A stretch of 64,000 bases of DNA from Azolla caroliniana (lineage: Eukaryota; Polypodiophyta), in NCBI GenBank assembly GCA_043228905.1, contig JBHGNT010000020.1, positions 5,394,001-5,458,000 on the forward strand, written 5' to 3'. Within the stretch, counting starts at the first letter, position 1. The number at the start of each line of letters is the position of its first letter. Position numbers and translations under genes: made by a program. This document shows positions 35,701 through 45,590 of the stretch, in pieces. Under the pieces are notes generated by a model that was given only the letters and a program-made list of their open reading frames with translations, was not told the origin of the DNA and ran no database searches.

Positions 35701-38700
35701 CCGACCCACCTCAACCTCCACGCCCAAGGGGCCGCCGATTTACCTTTGTGTACAACATCCGGCTGTCCGATTGAGTGGTCCTCAACCCACTTGCATGGTT
35801 TTCTTCGACCGTGAGCATCGAACGTAGGTCGAAGGACAATGGCTTCTCCCGGGTGCAAATTGCCGTTCGGATTGGCCTGTATCGGTGTGCTAGACCACTA
35901 AAGCAGATCTGGACCATCTTGTCCTCGTCCACCTTCACGTTGATGGACCTGAACGTGTCACAGATCTCCTTAATCTTGGTGGTGTAGTCGGTGGTTGACA
36001 TGTCCCGTTGCCGGATATTGTTGAGCTCTTGTTGGAGCTGCAATTTCTGAACCGTGGTACTTGCAGGGAAAATCTTCCGGAGATGAGATTTTCCCAGGCC
36101 TCCTTCGGTGACTTTGCGTCTCTGATGTAGCCGAGCATCTGGTCATGCACACAGGACGCGAGACAGTACAACACTTTGCTCGCTCCTTGTTCCCATGCCG
36201 GGAAGCCCTTGTGTGCAGGCTCTAACGCTACTTCATTCGCTCCTTCGACATAGCTCCAGTATACGTGTCCGAGTAGATACTGGTGCATCTTGTAAGACCA
36301 AGATGCATAGTTGTTTTTGTCGAGCTTCTCTGTCGGAAGCGAGCTTGCCATCCCTCGGTCCATTTCTTTTCTTTCCGATCTGTTCTTTACCGGTGATTAG
36401 GGTTTGTTTGTTTCGAGCCGTTGTCGGCAACAGAGGTTCTCAACCCTCTCGTTCTGATACCATGTGAAAGTTAATATGCGGAAGCTTTGACAAAACCGGT
36501 TACACCGGATAGCAACAGAGAATAAACACAGGTTTAATGGAAGCTTAGAATACACACTTCACGGGAGTGGGAGAGACAAAGAGAGCATAATAGCATAAAC
36601 TCAATTCGAAATAATAATGCTGTGTACATACAATGTGCTCTGTGAACAGAAGTACTAACAAGTACTTCAATGCTCATACGAGCGACTGACACTGACTCCT
36701 ACAAATATGCATACGTACTAGGCTAGATTCGTAGGCCTCTAACGGCCTACCGGTTACAATCCGATCCGTCTCTTTGATCCGTCTCTCCGATCCGTCTCTG
36801 GCTTGTTTAGACGATACGGATCCGGTTGAACTTGTCTGCTCAACACATGTACACACCATAAGGGGGTCATTTGGGGCCTTTACCCCAACATGAGCTGTCT
36901 ATATATGGATTGGTGCCCAATTGCCCAACACAGATAAGTTGGCAAGTTAACCACTACCATGAAATTGGCAGAGTATCTAGACCAGCTCCAAAGGAACATT
37001 TCTCAGGCTGAGATGCATTGCGGTTCCTCTTTGATTAATCTAGTTAATTTTCCCTCTATTTTGTTCATCGTATCCTGTATTTCCGTGTTTCTCACAATCA
37101 TATGCTTCTGATGTTGTGCCAATTTGAAGGCATTTGGTGGTTTCAATTTTACAATGGACAATGATTAGAAGAATAAAGGGGACCTTGTCTAGCGGTTTAT
37201 CAAAAGACAACCTGGTTTGCTAACTTCAATATGAGGACATTACTTACCACATTTTTACTGTACTCTTCTCGAATACTTCAAAGACATGTTAGATGTGATA
37301 CCTTCTCTGGTTCACTCTCTTCTGAATTTATGGCATGACTTGTAGGTCTTCATAAGACTCTGAAAATAGGAGACTCATTTCCTTTTATGTTTGGGGATAG
37401 ACTTCTAATTCTAATTTATAGCATGTCATCGTAGGTCTTTATAATCTTCTGAAATAGGACTTATTTATTGTTTGTTTGGGGAAGGAGGGAGGCCAATGTG
37501 ACGTATGACAATGAAATTGACATTTATTTAATCTTATACCATATCTAGTGTAATAATAATCTTGTAGGTCTTTTTTATAATCTTCTTCCTAAATAGGACT
37601 CATTTCTTGTTTGTTTGGGGAAGGAGGGAGGCCAATGTGACCTATGACAACGAAATTGACATTCATTTAATCTTCCATATCTAGTGAAATAATAATAATT
37701 AAAGGGAAACTCTTGAAATCTATCAATAATATTATTATCATCACAACCCTGTTGGAATCTGCAACCTGTACCCAGTACACATGAAATAGCAAAACCTATA
37801 CATGCATATACATACTAAAAGCAAACATCTGACTCTTCTATAGCCAGCACACACGTCCAAAGGCCACAATCAATTGACGGTGCGAAAAGGTGGCTTATGA
37901 TCCTGTCTGGAGGCTTGCCCAATTGCCCACTAAGAATATATTCACCTTTCATACTGCTAATGCTCACCTAGATGTCTCAGGACAACAATTATTGCCATCG
38001 AAATCTATGAAATTTTGAAATTTTACAAAATTACTATTCCTTTTTTGGAAATCTAATATATATAGTGAATTAATGTAACCAACCAAAAATTAATGCATCA
38101 TAACCGTATGGAAATGGTATTTAATACTCAAGAAACATATTTATTGCCAATAAATCATGGTGTGTAGCTATTTAACTATCTATGACGATTAGCCAAGCAG
38201 ATGCTTCTTTGCTAATGATACTCGTTGAAGGATGTAATACAGCACATTAATGAGTGGTCAGCTATACTAATTCAATTTCTGTTATGGTTTGTATGTAGTA
38301 CAGCATTAATTGATATTTAACTACATTAATATGGTTTTAAATAGCTTCGCAATCAATGAATGATTACTGGTTAGAATTATAACTTTGGATGGTTTTATGG
38401 TAAAATTTCAATCCCTTTAGTCCAGCTATATTTGTATTCTCCCTAAATGAAATCTACCTAAACCAATAATAGCTGGCCCTATGCCACTGCAATGCTAAAG
38501 AGCTTGATCAAGCAATACTCTCCAATAATGCTTGCATAACCATCCTTAGATACTGTAGTATACTGTGCAACAGCATACGTAGTGCTCTTCTAATGATGAT
38601 TTTATACACATTGTCATGTTTTTCTCATGAGGTATTCATGCCACCTACTTGTCATATATCTGTACCTGCAATTGATGCAATGTCTGCTGTATTGATCTAT

Positions 38701-39914
38701 GAGACGAATGGATAACTATATACCAAGAGTATGCATATGTGTGGATAAGATAGTCATCATCTGCACCCCTGACTCTTGCTGAGGCTCAATGGTTGTCTTA
38801 ATGTCAATCGTCTAGCTGATTGGGTTCTGGAAAACCTTGAACTAAAAGAGATATCCATGAATTGGATTCTATAATACAACCTTGCATCTGAGGAGAACTC
38901 AAAAAGGCTGAAATGAACCATGGGACACTTGAATGAGAGAGGCTTCTACATTACATGACTGGTAATATAATATTGTTGTGTGTAATTACACAGGTGGGTG
39001 ATGCTGCTGCAATTCTAGGATTTGTTGGGGCGCCTTGGACTCTGGCGACATATATCATTGAAGGTAAAACTACGCGTACCTATACAACCATAAAGAGCAT
39101 GTGCTATCAATCTCCAAAGATATTGAGGGCCTTGCTTAGTCATCTTGCTCGAGAGATTGCCAACTACATGATATTTCAGATCAAGCAAGGTGCACAATGC
39201 ATCCAGATCTTTGATTCATGGGGTGGTCAACTCACACCAGAACAGTGGGATCTGTGGTCAAAACCTTATATTCAGCAGGTAATGTTGGTGACGATTGTTC
39301 TCAGACAAGAATACAGAAAAGAATATAAAGCAAACATTTTGACGTTTTAACCTGGATTGAGGCAATCCTGATGTCATGAAATCTTTGTTGGAAGTTCTGG
39401 CTGAAGGAGGTCCTATCCTAACAATGTATTCTCTGCAGATGGTTACCATAGTGAAGGAATGTTGTCCAGGGGTACCTGTAGTGCTATATATCAATGGAAA
39501 TGCAGGGTTTTTAGAACGAATGCAAGAGACTGGTGCTGACGTTATTGGCTTAGATTGGACAATAGACATGGCCGATGGGCGCCAGCGACTGGATGAGAAA
39601 GTGGGTGTTCAAGGGAATGTGGATCCAGCTCTGCTATTTGCTCCGCTGCAAGCAATATCTGAAGAGATAGAGAGGTATTTACTATTGTTGATACCTCTTC
39701 CTTTCAGTGGATATTATTGAAGTTCAACTTTGGGTTGATTGCTTTTATTGACTGTAGGGTTGTAAAGAAAGCTGGAAGGCGAAGACATATTCTTAATCTA
39801 GGGCATGGAGTTCTTGTTGGAACTCCAGAGGAAAGCGTCTCACATTTCTTTGAGACTGCGAGACAATTATCATATGATTCCCTTTTTTTAAATCAAGAGC
39901 CAATTCCAGTATAG
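29739..39914 (+). CDS. HEME: Uroporphyrinogen decarboxylase, plastid type (six exons)
   Basis: Removes four carboxyl groups from uroporphyrinogen III to give coproporphyrinogen III, in plastid chlorophyll/heme synthesis. Exons: 29739-29770, 29867-30003, 30902-31284, 38994-39278, 39439-39674, 39758-39914. All introns are GT-AG and phases match, giving 1230 nt and 409 residues, normal for a plastid precursor. Residues 1 to about 55 are a likely transit peptide. Signature 1 is [11 protein letters not shown] (Arg78, Arg82); substrate Asp128 lies in FSDILT; signature 2 is GFVGAPWTL, then Tyr204; His374 lies in NLGHG. The segment YINGNAG has no Ser where some family members have one. The ATG gives a Ser/Thr/Leu-containing N-terminus and its frame joins exon 2 exactly. 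No break seen; likely functional. Exons 1-2 rest on splice logic, exons 3-6 on homology. Confidence 0.93.
30004..30901 (+). other. Decarboxylase intron 2
   Basis: 898-bp AT-rich intron, GTAAGC to TTCAG. It contains a GA-rich stretch (30445-30490), (TA)n near 30540, and a hairpin near 30570 (ACGAGTG/CACTCGT). No coding signal. Confidence 0.8.
32202..33640 (-). pseudogene. C3 reverse transcriptase-RNase H (broken, truncated)
   Basis: [15 protein letters not shown] (about 33470), DPPR context, [14 protein letters not shown] (about 33170), catalytic LLYVDDL near 33030. RNase [29 protein letters not shown] (about 32430). Stops and frameshifts near 33205-33275, 32976 and 32700. The sequence is cut at 32202 before the RNase H C-terminus and before the long tail seen in C4. 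Confidence 0.87.
33641..35398 (-). pseudogene. C3 protease-integrase (broken)
   Basis: Protease site [12 protein letters not shown] (about 35325), GAG-pre-integrase [10 protein letters not shown] ... CDACQLGKQ, then integrase core ([28 protein letters not shown]) in the piece 35398-34514. A frame break precedes 34456-34070, which starts at the Glu-region neighbourhood and ends in [15 protein letters not shown]. 34100-33640 is the acidic, Ser/Arg-rich linker to RT. The plus-strand open frame across 34463-35134 is the antisense shadow of this domain. Confidence 0.87.
35399..36363 (-). pseudogene. C3 gag (broken)
   Basis: ATG at 36363-36361 ([22 protein letters not shown]). A frameshift near 36050-36080 leads into 36043-35711. 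The zinc knuckle near 35560-35520 reads C, stop, YCGKKGH...C: a TAG sits at a probable Trp codon. Related to gag of C6 and C8. Confidence 0.87.
36465..36845 (-). repeat. C3 5' LTR
   Basis: 381 bp, minus strand: TGTTGAGC at 36845 leftward to CTTTCA at 36465. The primer site follows after two bases (36462-36451, TGGTATCAGAAC, one change from the canonical site). Confidence 0.88.
37336..37705 (+). repeat. Imperfect tandem repeat in intron 3
   Basis: A 139-bp unit (GTAGGTCTT...GGGGAAGGAGGGAGGCCAATGTGA...ATCTAGTG) occurs at about 37431-37569 and 37566-37705. A shorter, more diverged third copy lies at 37345-37430. The spacing of the shared AAGGAGGGAGGCC word (37482 and 37621) gives the period. 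Confidence 0.8.
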
Positions 39915-40439
39915 GAAAAGCTAGCCAGCCTTTAGCATTGCTTGCTATTTCAGACCAACATCCTGGGGTTCCCCATACTAAAACCACTATCCATGTTTCT
40001 GAACTTTTTGTGCCTGATTGGTTCATGTATGGGGGGGAACATTGCCTCCAATTTATCTTTCATATTATTTCGCTAAATATGTATATGGCTATAGGCAGGA
40101 ATTTTTCTATTGTGGAAGGAGCATTGCCATTCGTTTAATTATATTTTTGTAGGAATATCGCTACTATTGAGATGTTGAGTAGAAGTGTGGGATGGCATTA
40201 CTCTTTAATTAGTCTAGCTCTTAGTCGCATTTCGAGGAACTAAGCCATTCTTTCAAGGCCAAACACGATCAATAAAATAGTTTTATTAGTAGCATTGCAT
40301 TGGTAAATCATATGGAGCGGATTATTATAAATGTGAATTGAATCCAAGAACCAAATTATAAAATCAAAATTTCTTGGGCTGTCTTTCTGTGTGATGATTA
40401 GCTGCTCAAAGCCAGATTGCAATCTCCTCGAGTACTTCC
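39915..40439 (+). other. 3' flank of the decarboxylase gene
   Basis: Begins with the 3' UTR after TAG 39912-39914. A candidate AATAAA poly(A) signal lies at 40271-40276; other AT-rich near-signals exist, so the cleavage site is uncertain. No other gene seen. Confidence 0.5.
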
Positions 40440-41063
40440 GTCTAAGTTTTCTTGATGTGTCTCCTTTCTAAGAAGGGATATTTAGACTTCCGTCTTGATG
40501 TGAAACTCATGTCATCACTCCCTATTAATGTCATTGAAGCTTTCATGAATTGCATTATATTTAGAGCATGTAAAAAGCAAGTGATGCTCATCCTCTACTA
40601 TCCCTTCCTCACATATGTTATTGCCTTTATGATGTTGTAATGCCACTTCAATACCTAGCTTATTTGAATGAGTGCGAAGGAATGTTAGGGCTTTACGTGA
40701 GTTAATACTCATGTTAGTAATGAGGTAAGGTTGAATATGATCAAGAGGCCTTGTTGTATATCAAACCCAAAATTAAGGGTTAATGTTTTAAATGCAATAT
40801 TCTAATTTTCTCCTTTTAAACATCGTCATATTTCTTCCTTAGTGGTTCCATTAAGATTTCTTCAATAGCTAAATATTTCATAGCATTACTCAAAACTTCT
40901 AAGAGATCTTACACACCCCATCTTTCAAACCATTCTTTGATGTCAACTACCCAACTAGGTGAAAGAATTTTGTTATTGTAATTCATTTGTAGTTTGTATC
41001 CATTATTCCAAGCAAGATGTGATAGTCTATGGTTGGACATATTCTTAACTTATGTAATAAAAC

Positions 41064-41210
41064 CATAGTTCTAGCCGTACGTCTCATTCGTGCCATACTC
41101 ACATGCGAATATTCGTATCATACTCATATGTGAAAAGGCTCTGAGTATGATTGAAATCCATACGCGGTACATAGATATAATCATATATACATACGGTGTA
41201 CATACTACAT

Positions 41211-41267
<57 letters not shown>

Positions 41268-41541
41268 CTAAGGGTTTTGTTTGTGTGAGGGAGAGAGAAG
41301 CTCTGATAGTCCTTGAGTGTGTATTGGATTCTGTAGAGAGAGAAGATCTGTCAGTTCTCGTGTGAGAGAGAGAGAGGGTGTGTGTGTGTTAGACGTCACT
41401 TCTGTTCGCAACGAATTATGAATATCAAGAAAAAAAACTAAAAAAACCAAAAGGAAAAAAATAATCCAAACAAACGTATGCAAACGTTCGCATACGTCCA
41501 CCAAATTGGACGTGTCATGTATGCGAATATTAGGAACTATG
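41064..41541. mobile_element. hAT-like MITE 1
   Basis: 478 bp with imperfect terminal inverted repeats (CATAGTTC...GAACTATG) and a perfect 8-bp target duplication AATAAAAC (41056-41063 and 41542-41549). No transposase. Internally rich in (TG)n and (GA)n and in ATGCGAATATT-type words. An 8-bp duplication is the hallmark of hAT elements. Confidence 0.78.
41211..41264 (+). repeat. Compound (TG)n(GA)n microsatellite
   Basis: About 54 bp, inside MITE 1. Confidence 0.95.
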
Positions 41542-41687
41542 AATAAAACTATGTACTCTTTGTAGCGTCAATATTTGTATAAGTCATACTCTTGTTTTCG
41601 AGAGCATAACCTATTAGAAGGTGTTCACTTTAATTCCCAATTATTGCATTAAAAACACCTTTTGAATCTTTTTATCTCATTCCAAAC

Positions 41688-42262
41688 CATAGTACGTAAA
41701 ATTCGTGTTCATCTACTATATCATTCGTTTTTCTACGTTGGAAAACGAACACGAATGATATTCAAATATTCGCATGTTTTTGTTTTCCTTTTTTCCCATT
41801 TTTTACCTTGTTTTTTGGGGTTTTACCTCTTTTCCCCCCTTTTCCTCTACACATCAACGCTACGCTCTACTCTCCTCCCCTTTTTCCCCTTTTTCCTTGA
41901 ATGATTTGCTGCTTGAACGATCTGCTGCTTGCATCGTGTACATTAGTCAATAGTGAGTCAGTACCCACATCTTCTCCCGGCCATTATTTTCTGTAATTTT
42001 TCACTAATTTTTGTAATTTTGTTGTAATTTTTGTAATTTCGTTGTAATTTCGTTGTAATTTTTGTAATTTCTGTTATTAAGAAGGTAATGTTTTTTTTGC
42101 AATTTAAAAAAATAAATTTACCTTGAAAAAATATTTACCTTATAGTAAATAATTTATCCAAAAGTATGGTATTTAACATTTTTCGAGGGTGTTTACCCTT
42201 CTCAAATGATTGAATCATTCTCGAACACGAATGCACGAATGGTACACATGGTTCATACTATG
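41688..42262. mobile_element. hAT-like MITE 2
   Basis: 575 bp with short terminal inverted repeats (CATAGTA...TACTATG) and a perfect 8-bp target duplication TTCCAAAC (41680-41687 and 42263-42270). No transposase; T-rich interior with repeated TTGTAATTT words near 42000-42065. Its termini share CATAGT with MITE 1, so both may depend on one hAT transposase. Confidence 0.8.
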
Positions 42263-42905
42263 TTCCAAACATTAAATGGGATAATGCCTCCATAAAGCAA
42301 AACTTGAGTTACTATTACATTAAATAACATTAGTTTCACTTCCCATCCATGAGTATCACTTTGGTTGTATTTAATTTTCAACATATATAACTTTTCCAAG
42401 TAGCGTCAAGCCTAAACTCAAGGCATTTACTCCATTTATTTGTGGAGTGTACATCAATATCAAGATACTTAAAGCTCTATAGAAATCGTACATGTTCTCC
42501 CTTTATGTAAGCATAGGGTGTGATGAGGTTGGATGGGTGGTTTGCATTACCATTATTTTTGTTTTATTTACATTTACAATTAATTTACTACTAGAAAAAT
42601 GTTTCTAATGCTCCATGTAAACATTCCATACCATCAAAATCATATGAAAAGATAACCACATTGTCCCCATATAGACGCAATAAGGTAACTTGTTGCATAC
42701 TTTTTGGTGCATCTACTCACTCTTCTCTTGCAACATTATTCACCACTTCTTCTGATTTATCAACACATAAACAAAAGTATATAGGTGATAGAGGACATCC
42801 TTGCTTAAACCCCGTGTTGCTTAAAAGGTATTTTGAGAATCCATTCTCAGTTTTTAGTTGGCATCTTACTTCTCATATAATCGTGCACATAGATTGACAC
42901 ATGCA

Positions 42906-43179
42906 CGATATTTGTGATATTCTCAATATTCGAGAATACGAAATGGCCCTAAGAATATTATAAAACCATTTGTTTTGCAAAATAAATATACAAAAAATTA
43001 ATTAATTAAATTTTTAAAAATAAATAAATTTAATTCATTAAAAAAATTAATAATCATTCATTAATAAATTATAAAAATATGATTAGTATTAACTCTCCTT
43101 TATAGTGACAAATGAAAAATGGGAGAGCTTATGAACCTTTTTTTTAATTAATTAATTTTAAAAAACGAATATTTTTATA
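42906..43179. other. Very AT-rich spacer
   Basis: A/T-dominated stretch (TTAATTAATTAAAT words) with a TCGTGCA/TGCACGA inverted repeat near 42881-42908 at its edge. No gene seen. Confidence 0.5.
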
Positions 43180-44280
43180 TTTATTATAGAAATATACTCT
43201 TAAAAATTCGACTACATGTGTTGCACAATTCATATGCACATCATTTGCCTTTAGCTGTTCATGGGTAAGTGCCCGCTTTATAACTGCACTTGCTCCATTA
43301 TGTTCACCTTTACCATGGCCAGACCCCAAAAAATTCCATCTCATCTCCAAACCTATTACAGAAGAATACCTCCCAACAAAATAAAATGGACGTCTAGTCT
43401 TGAATTGTGACGTAGCTCCGTTAGACCATACCTAATGTTGAGTAAGCTCCAAACGTTGACATAATAACCATTGCCAATGTAACTTAAAACAGTGTTGGAC
43501 AAACAAGGTATCATGCTTCTTATCATCAGAAATAAAAAAATGAATTACTTTTTTAACATCACCTGAAACTCGAAAATATGTTATGTGCACAAAAATGGTT
43601 ACTTGCATTGAACACCAATGCATGGATTGAATTTCATTCTACTGCTTGAAAGTATAATTCTCTTCGAAATCTCCTACTGAGACTATACTACATTTGGAAA
43701 ATCAGATATGCAAGTCTTAAATTGATGGGCTTGCCATGAATAAATGAAGTTGTGTTTAATGAACTTTCCTAGAGATACTACAAATAGAGACGCCAAGTCC
43801 CTTGGTTTAAGCGACTTCGAAATTGGTGTCCACAGACTTAAATAACTTGACAGATATTAATATTTCACTATTAAACTCTTTTGGACACCACCTAAATCTA
43901 CTAGGGCCACAATCTTGACATAAACCCATGGCACATTTATGACCGTGGAAGATAACCTCAGATTCTCTTGGACACAATACTGAATCTAAAAGACCACTCG
44001 TGGAAGAGATAACATGGTCTGATGATTACAGTGCTCTTGCAAGCTAGATTGACAAATTGGACAGTGACAAGTGCAGACTACATCCCCTAGGGAGGAGCTA
44101 TGGTGACGTAGTAGATTAACAGAGTCCTTGAAAAAACCCATTTGTACATGGTAAATGCAACAACATGTGTATCAATCCTTTAAGCATCTCACAAAGTGTG
44201 GCTTAAGAGACTCGAATGTTCGTAGTTAAACTTTGATATTTGGATGCATTCTCTTAAACCTAGTAAATAAATCAACCTTT
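43180..44280 (-). pseudogene. Decayed transposon-derived coding region, family unassigned
   Basis: On the minus strand, scattered frames read, in order: FESLKPHFVRCLKD (about 44210), an HCPICQSS-like Cys/His word, then HFFISDDKKHDTLFVQHCF LHW (about 43530), then WNFLGSGHGKGEHNGASAVIKRAL (about 43330-43270). I recall these motifs from repetitive uncharacterised plant proteins, but cannot name the superfamily. At least several stops and frameshifts; no intact piece longer than about 70 residues. Confidence 0.5.
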
Positions 44281-44347
44281 GTAATAAAAAGGGAGTCCAG
44301 TGAGTATAAAAAATGTGCCTTGATGTAGCTAGTTAGATATAGTGTGG

Positions 44348-44451
44348 TAGCTGATTAGCTCTTAACATAGCTAACTAGCTATTGCCAGTAGCTAATTAGC
44401 TATTAAGAGTAGCTAATTAGCTATTGACATTAGCTAATTAGCTACTCTAAT
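44348..44451 (+). repeat. 21-bp palindromic tandem repeat
   Basis: About five units starting at 44348, 44368, 44389, 44410 and 44431. Each opens with the near-perfect palindrome TAGCTAATTAGCTA followed by seven variable bases. Adjacent to the C4 LTR. Confidence 0.85.
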
Positions 44452-44582
44452 AACTAATAAGTTCCTGTCAAAGTTAATATGCAGAAGCTTTGACAAACCG
44501 GTTTATACGGATAGCTAATAACTAATAAGTTCTTGTCAAAGTTAATATGCGGAAGCTTTGACAAACCGGTTTATACGGATAG
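44447..44582 (+). repeat. 68-bp tandem duplication across the C4 LTR edge
   Basis: Units 44447-44514 and 44515-44582 differ at about two positions. Each contains 19 bp of flanking DNA (CTAATAACTAATAAGTTC plus one base) and the first 49 bp of the C4 LTR, so the duplication arose after insertion. Confidence 0.88.
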
Positions 44583-44935
44583 TGACAGAAAATAGAGAAT
44601 GAAGGTTTAATGGAAGCTTAAGAACAGAGAATAAACAAGAGAGACCGATAGTGCGAGCAGAACGCATAAAATCAATTCAAAATAATAACACTCTATACAT
44701 ACAATGTGCCCATTGAGTACTTCAATGCTCATATGAGCGACTAACACTGACTCCCAAAAATATGCCTATGTACTAGGCTAGATTCGTAGGCCTCTAATGG
44801 CCTACCGTTACAATCCGATCCGGCTCCTAGTTTCGAATACCATCCAGACACTGATCCGGTTGTCCTTCCTTGATACCGATCCGGCTCTGGCTTATTCAGC
44901 TGATCCGAATCTGGTTGAGCTTGTCCGCTCAACAC
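44534..44935 (-). repeat. C4 3' LTR
   Basis: 402 bp, TGTTGAGCGG at 44935 leftward to TTTGACA at 44534. Similar to the C3 LTR (shared TTAATATGCGGAAGC). Confidence 0.85.
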
Positions 44936-45590
44936 TTCACCTCAAGCTCAACTTGAGGTTGGCTCGCGGTGTCAGTATCTACGGTAGCCAGTCCTCTCCT
45001 CCGGCTCTTCCTGGCGTCCTCATGCTTAGCTCGCGCTCCTCGTCCGGTCCAGTCTTTCATTCCTCGACCCGTCCGGTTCCGTGTTCCTTGACCTTCTACT
45101 CAGAAGGCCCATCTTAGCTCCTTTGCTGTTGCGACTCCGGCGCGTCTCGACCCATCGGTTCCTCTGTGTCAGTGTCGGCTCCCGTTCCTTCTTGTTTGTT
45201 TGGCCTTCGGTTGATTTGGCTCCTCTGAATCGAACTCCTCTTTAGAATCGGCTGCATCTGATTCATTCTAGCTCTTGTTTGAATTGGTTGTCTCCAATTT
45301 GTCCTCTATCTTCAGGCCCTTTACTAGATCAGACCATGTCTGGGTCTTGACGTTCTTCTTTCAGTCAGCTCAATCCTTCTTGACTCTGCTGTTGTCGCTG
45401 CTTGTTCCGACTTTATTGGATGTGCCAACTTCTTTAGTCGACTCAACTTCCTTTTACTTCTTGTCTCCCCCTATTTCGGTTTCCTTCTCTTCAGCTCCTT
45501 GTTCACCATTACCTGTTTTCTCGGTTTCCTCCTCTCCCCCCTTAAAGTGCGGCATGTGGAGATGCTGAATACCAAGCATCTCAGAAAAAT
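44936..45590 (-). pseudogene. C4 charged tail downstream of RNase H
   Basis: After the usual copia C-terminus (VANIFTKPLGLEKLQHF, about 45640-45590) the minus strand continues with a Glu/Lys/Thr/Gly-rich low-complexity reading (MPHFKGGEEETEKTGNGEQG) for about 200 codons with several stops, up to the polypurine tract (AGCTTGAGGTGAAG) at the LTR. It is either a C-terminal pol extension or 3' untranslated element DNA. Confidence 0.5.

Larger units (their letters stand above)
32202..36845 (-). mobile_element. Ty1/copia element C3 (copia-C family), 3' end missing
   Basis: Minus-strand copia inside intron 3. The 5' LTR (36845-36465), primer site and all pol domains are present, but the sequence stops in RNase H at 32202 and the 3' LTR is absent. 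A 38-bp direct repeat (32164-32201 and 36846-36883, two differences) flanks it, far longer than a normal 5-bp copia target duplication. The coding region has many stops. Confidence 0.9.
31285..38993 (+). other. Decarboxylase intron 3 (7.7 kb, carries copia C3)
   Basis: Donor GTAAGG after ...LRKE, acceptor ACACAG before VGDAAA, phase 0. Copia C3 fills 32202-36845, antisense to the gene. The rest (31285-32163 and 36884-38993) is AT-rich with no recognised protein. A 25-bp hairpin lies at 32083-32107 (GGCCAAGTTCA / TGAACTTGGCC), and tandem repeats at 37336-37705. Without C3 the intron would be about 3 kb. Confidence 0.88.
40440..42905 (-). mobile_element. Decayed LINE, interrupted by two MITEs
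   Basis: Minus-strand non-LTR retrotransposon remnant. 42905-42300 carries an RT region with the LINE-type TGFKQGCPLSPI motif and, further left, LYGDN in place of the catalytic YADD box. 41679-41550 and 41055-40750 carry the connecting region (NMSNHRLSHLAWNN, PSWVVDIKEWF). 40712-40515 ends with a zinc-binding RT-associated motif (EEGIVEDEHHLLFTCSKY). Many stops; long dead. The MITEs at 41064-41541 and 41688-42262 split it. The 5' part is missing. Confidence 0.72.

Noticed and set aside
44447-44582. Two C4 LTRs in tandem
   Set aside because: Only 49 bp of LTR plus 19 bp of flank is repeated: a local duplication, not a second LTR.
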